This document shows positions 61,102 to 64,000 of a stretch of 64,000 bases of DNA, one piece after another. Origin of the DNA: Flavobacterium succinicans (GTDB taxonomy: Bacteria; Bacteroidota; Bacteroidia; Flavobacteriales; Flavobacteriaceae). The position numbers and the translations under genes are program-made. The notes under the pieces are model-generated. The model saw only the letters and a list, made by a program, of their open reading frames with translations. It ran no database searches and was not told where the DNA came from. Each line of letters begins with the position of its first letter. The first letter of the stretch is position 1. Location of the stretch: positions 186,001-250,000 of the forward strand of contig NZ_JMTM01000035.1 of NCBI RefSeq assembly GCF_001662485.1, given 5' to 3'.

Positions 61102-61109
61102 CAAAAGTA
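61102..61109 (-). promoter_or_regulatory. TACTTTTG -7 element for rocD
   Basis: An exact TAnnTTTG match on the minus strand, 29 bases before the rocD ATG. Confidence 0.55.
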
Positions 61110-61245
61110 GCATAATTAAATCAAAAAATATTTAAAAAAGTAAATTTTGACTCTATTTTTTATTCAAAAAAATATTTTTTAGCTTTATTTGTATCTTTTC
61201 AAGTCATTTTGTTATTTTTAAAACCGAATCAAAGCTTTAATTTTG

Positions 61246-61286
61246 AAATGAAATAAAAATAATTACTTTTATAAATGAAATAAAAA
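61246..61286. repeat. Direct repeat, possible operator between rocD and the Lrp gene
   Basis: AAATGAAATAAAAA occurs at 61246-61259 and 61273-61286, 14 identical bases with a 27-base period. It lies in the 243-base AT-rich gap between the divergent genes; nothing else is supported there besides the rocD -7 element. Confidence 0.5.
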
Positions 61287-61315
61287 GTGATTTTAACTTA
61301 AAAATACATTTAAAA

Positions 61316-61768
61316 ATGGAAGTATTAGACGAATTTGACATCAACATTATTAAGGAATTGGAGAAAGATGGCAGAATGGCTTTTTCTGCTATTGCCACTA
61401 GTCTCAAAATTTCGAATACCATGGTGCATCAACGAATCAACCGATTAATTGACCAAGGTGTAATTACTGGAATTAAACCTGTAATTAACGAGAAAAAAAT
61501 TGGCTATGATTGGGGTGCTTTTACTGGTATCACTTTAAATAAAGATGCCGATTCAAAAAGAGTAATTGACGAATTGAAAGAAATTCCAGAAATAACCGAA
61601 TGCTATTTCATCACAGGGTCATACACCTTATATATCAAAATGATTGCAAAAGATCATGAGCACATGAGAAAGCTACTCTACGAAAAAATAGATAACATTC
61701 CCGGTATTGCCAAAACCGATTCTATTATCGAATTAGGCTGTGCTTTTAAAAGAAATGTCACTTTTTAA
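61316..61768 (+). CDS. Lrp/AsnC-family transcriptional regulator
   Basis: A 150-residue regulator with an N-terminal winged HTH (about 5-60: DEFDINIIKELEKDGRMAFS, then SNTMVHQRINRLIDQGVITG) and a C-terminal RAM domain (about 70-145: GITLNKDADSKRVIDELKEI, ITECYFITGSYTLYIKMIAK). It is divergent from rocD, with repeats between them, so rocD and the arginase gene are its likely targets. Arginine or ornithine may be the effector, by context only. Confidence 0.92.
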   Translation: MEVLDEFDINIIKELEKDGRMAFSAIATSLKISNTMVHQRINRLIDQGVITGIKPVINEKKIGYDWGAFTGITLNKDADSKRVIDELKEIPEITECYFITGSYTLYIKMIAKDHEHMRKLLYEKIDNIPGIAKTDSIIELGCAFKRNVTF

Positions 61769-61886
61769 ACCACTAAATATGTTCCCCGATTTTCTAACCA
61801 ACCACCAATCCAATACAATTTCTAACTTGTTCTGTATAGTATTGACTACAATGTAAAGATGACACACATTCTATTCAAAAAAAATC

Positions 61887-62786
61887 ATGAGTAAACCATT
61901 ACTAACTGTTAAAACAAGTCCTATTATGCCGTTTTCAAAAACTACTATATCAAAATTTTCCGTTTTTGTGATTCTTTTTTTAACCATTAGCTGTGTGACG
62001 CATGCTCAAAAAAACAAAGGAAAATTATTCATCATTGGTGGCGGAAAACGCTCTGATGTATTGATGAATCAGATGCTAAAAGTAGCTGATTTAAAAACCA
62101 AAGATTTTATTGTAGTACTTCCAATGTCGAGTGAAGAACCTGATAGTGCCTATATTTATTTCAAAAAACAGTTAAGTAAACTTACTCCTCACCCTATCGT
62201 GATGCTCAATTTTGACAAAACTACAGGTCAAAATAAAGTCCTTACGGATTCGTTACAAAAAGCCAAACTCATATTCATCAGCGGTGGCGACCAAACCCGA
62301 TTTATGGGAGTCGTTCGCGGAACTCCTATTTATGATGCCATTCACAAAGCGCATCAAAACGGAAGCACAATTGCTGGAACCAGTGCTGGCGCAGCAGTTA
62401 TGTGTGAAAATATGATTACGGGGAACCAAAAATTAGAAACAAAATACACCGAGACCTTTGACAATATCCGTTATGATAATCTTGAAATCAATTCTGGTTT
62501 GGGATTAGTTAAAAACGTCATTATTGACCAGCATTTTCTAAAAAGAAGTCGTTACAATCGCTTACTGACAGGCCTAGTCGATTTTCCAAATCACATTGGA
62601 ATTGGCATTGACGAAAGTACCGCGATTGTCGTGAGAGATAAAAACATAGAAATCGTGGGCGAAAGCGAAGTCATCGTGGTCAAAAATCCTAAAGAAATCA
62701 AGAAAGCACCCAAGAATCATCTCGTTAGCATCAAATCTTTAGAAATGAGCGTTTTGATTGAAGGCCAAAAATTTAATATCCAATAA
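61887..62786 (+). CDS. Cyanophycinase-like serine peptidase (S51), secreted
   Basis: A 299-residue protein. The hydrophobic stretch at about 24-36 ending SCVTHAQ is a signal sequence, possibly with lipid Cys36. The S51 signatures are KLFIIGGGKRSD (about 46-57), VLPMSSEEPD, FISGGDQTRFMG (about 130-141) and the nucleophile Ser166 in GTSAGAAV. Cyanophycinase releases beta-Asp-Arg dipeptides from cyanophycin; the periplasmic relatives in heterotrophs may do this on scavenged polymer. A second start (MPFSKTTISK) at 61926 is possible. It precedes the acylase gene by one base. Confidence 0.85.
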   Translation: MSKPLLTVKTSPIMPFSKTTISKFSVFVILFLTISCVTHAQKNKGKLFIIGGGKRSDVLMNQMLKVADLKTKDFIVVLPMSSEEPDSAYIYFKKQLSKLTPHPIVMLNFDKTTGQNKVLTDSLQKAKLIFISGGDQTRFMGVVRGTPIYDAIHKAHQNGSTIAGTSAGAAVMCENMITGNQKLETKYTETFDNIRYDNLEINSGLGLVKNVIIDQHFLKRSRYNRLLTGLVDFPNHIGIGIDESTAIVVRDKNIEIVGESEVIVVKNPKEIKKAPKNHLVSIKSLEMSVLIEGQKFNIQ

Positions 62787-62787
62787 A

Positions 62788-64000
62788 ATGAAGACACAAC
62801 ACTATTATTGGGCGATTGTTTGGATGCTAGTATTGAATCCATTTTCTTCGATTTGGGCACAACAATTAACGGCTTCGGAAGTAAAACGAATGGAGCAACA
62901 AGCCAAACAAGTCACTATCATCAGAGACAATTGGGGCATTGCTCACGTCTACGGAAAGACTGATGCTGATGCTGTTTTTGGGATGTTGTACGCGCAATGC
63001 GAAGACGACTTTAAACGTGTCGAAATGAACTATATTGATAAGTTAGGACGCTTGGCCGAAGTAAAAGGCGCTAGCGTTTTGTACAACGATTTAGAAACCC
63101 GTTTACTTATTGACGCTGAAGAAGCCAAAGCCGATTACAAAAAAGCGGCACCTTGGCTCAAAAAATTAATGAACAGTTATGCCGATGCCATCAACTATTA
63201 CTTGTACAAACATCCTGAGATAAAACCATTATTACTGACGCGTTTTGAACCTTGGTTTCCTTTGCTTTGGACCGACGGCAGTATTGGCGCGATTAGCACC
63301 GCCGATTTAAGCACGGGCGAACTGAAAGCTTTTTACTCTGGCAACAACGACAAAGTTGCTTACATTGAAAGAGACGTAAATGTACAAACAGGCTCTAATG
63401 GATTTGCTATTGCACCTTCAAAATCGGTAACGGGCAATGCACTTTTGTACATCAATCCACACACAACTTTTTATTTCAGACCCGAAATCCAAATCAGTAG
63501 CCAAGAAGGATTAAATGCATACGGAGCCGTGACTTGGGGACAATTTTTTATTTACCAAGGTTTTAATGAAAACTGTGGCTGGATGCATACGTCTTCGAAT
63601 GTAGATGTAGCCGATATGTATGCAGAAAAAATAGTTGAGCAAAAAGGTAAACTATTTTATGAATACGATGGAAAATTATTGCCAGTAAAAGAAAAAAACA
63701 TCGTTCTAAAGTATTTGGATAAAGAACAAATGGCCTCCAAAACCATCAAAACGTATTTTACGATTCATGGTCCAATTATGGCTAAACGAGACGGAAAATG
63801 GATTAGTTTGAAATCCAAAAACCGCAATATGGAAAGTTTGGTGCAAAGTTGGGTGAGAACCAAATCAAAGGATTTCAAGGATTACCAAAAAGCGATGGCT
63901 TTAAAAGCCAATACGTCTAACAATACTGTGTACGCCGACAACAAAGGCAACATTGCCTACTGGCACGGGAACTTTATTCCGGTGCGCGACAAAAGTCTCA
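62788..64000 (+). CDS. Penicillin acylase family protein (N-terminal part, cut by the window end)
   Basis: At least 404 residues, open at 64000. A signal peptide (1-24, ending SIWAQ) is followed by an alpha-chain-like segment (ITIIRDNWGIAHVYGKTDAD, ADAVFGMLYAQCEDDFKRVE) and the self-processing site TGSNGFAIAPSKS, whose Ser203 would become the N-terminal nucleophile of the beta chain. The family cleaves amide bonds of acylated amines, including N-acyl-homoserine lactones and acyl-peptides. It starts one base after the cyanophycinase stop, so the two probably share a transcript. Confidence 0.9.
   Translation, partial: MKTQHYYWAIVWMLVLNPFSSIWAQQLTASEVKRMEQQAKQVTIIRDNWGIAHVYGKTDADAVFGMLYAQCEDDFKRVEMNYIDKLGRLAEVKGASVLYNDLETRLLIDAEEAKADYKKAAPWLKKLMNSYADAINYYLYKHPEIKPLLLTRFEPWFPLLWTDGSIGAISTADLSTGELKAFYSGNNDKVAYIERDVNVQTGSNGFAIAPSKSVTGNALLYINPHTTFYFRPEIQISSQEGLNAYGAVTWGQFFIYQGFNENCGWMHTSSNVDVADMYAEKIVEQKGKLFYEYDGKLLPVKEKNIVLKYLDKEQMASKTIKTYFTIHGPIMAKRDGKWISLKSKNRNMESLVQSWVRTKSKDFKDYQKAMALKANTSNNTVYADNKGNIAYWHGNFIPVRDKSL

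Noticed and set aside
1..64000. tRNA, rRNA, CRISPR arrays, insertion sequences, prophage genes or known riboswitches
   Set aside because: No conserved tRNA T-arm pattern, rRNA stretch, regular spacer array, transposase, integrase or phage structural gene was seen by eye. A covariance-model scan would be the decisive test.

Overview
The window looks like chromosomal DNA of a Flavobacterium-type bacterium (Bacteroidota, Flavobacteriaceae). The evidence is the AT-rich sequence, about twenty TAnnTTTG promoter -7 elements placed just before genes, families typical of this group (DUF4834, DUF3810, DUF5606, YfhO, a capnine-type acyltransferase), TonB-linked uptake genes, and a cbb3 oxidase with a fused CcoN/CcoO. 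I see no rRNA, tRNA, CRISPR, prophage or insertion sequence. The last gene is cut by the window end.

Layout. 90-6271 (minus): a surface polysaccharide operon (flippase, glycosyltransferase, small nucleotidyltransferase with a 45-residue partner, YfhO membrane protein, DUF4834). 6393-14993: housekeeping and envelope genes (beta-barrel, GNAT enzyme, sulfonolipid/sphingolipid-type acyltransferase, NYN-domain protein, RdgB, DEAD-box helicase, a lone receiver domain). 15217-23206 (plus): a probable copper-handling locus. It has an MbnP-type lipoprotein, an MbnH/MauG-type di-heme peroxidase lipoprotein, a cysteine-bearing beta-barrel, a TonB-dependent receptor, a PepSY membrane protein, and two paralogous small cysteine proteins not described in any family I can name. 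23343-30809: a small lysine-rich protein, PepD, DUF3810, an ECF sigma factor with a coupled membrane protein, a PlsC-like acyltransferase, a Nudix enzyme and unknowns.

30884-41850 is a micro-oxic respiration block: hemN, then ccoI-ccoS-ccoNO-ccoQ-ccoP-ccoG-ccoH and a DsbD/TauE-like protein, plus a Crp/Fnr regulator. Three ATGA-N6-TCAT palindromes lie in front of hemN, ccoS and ccoI. In each case the palindrome centre is exactly 36.5 bases from the final G of a TAnnTTTG-like element, so the block is probably one Fnr regulon. 41983-50270: mazG, DUF5606, def, FUSC-family protein, mqo, ruvX, a PAS protein and dapD.

50322-58702 is a glycan assembly cluster: four glycosyltransferase-type genes, a deacetylase, a mannosyltransferase-type membrane protein, a Kdo/heptose-kinase-like protein, UDP-galactopyranose mutase and a DUF4422 transferase. 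Five of the genes are joined by single-base TAATG overlaps. 58824-64000: arginine use (arginase, ornithine aminotransferase, divergent Lrp regulator, cyanophycinase) ending in a truncated penicillin-acylase-family gene.

A dispersed palindromic element (11-12 bp stem, 5-base loop, fixed flanks) occurs three times, twice inside the copper locus. All functional calls come from reading the proteins and motifs; no database search was possible.
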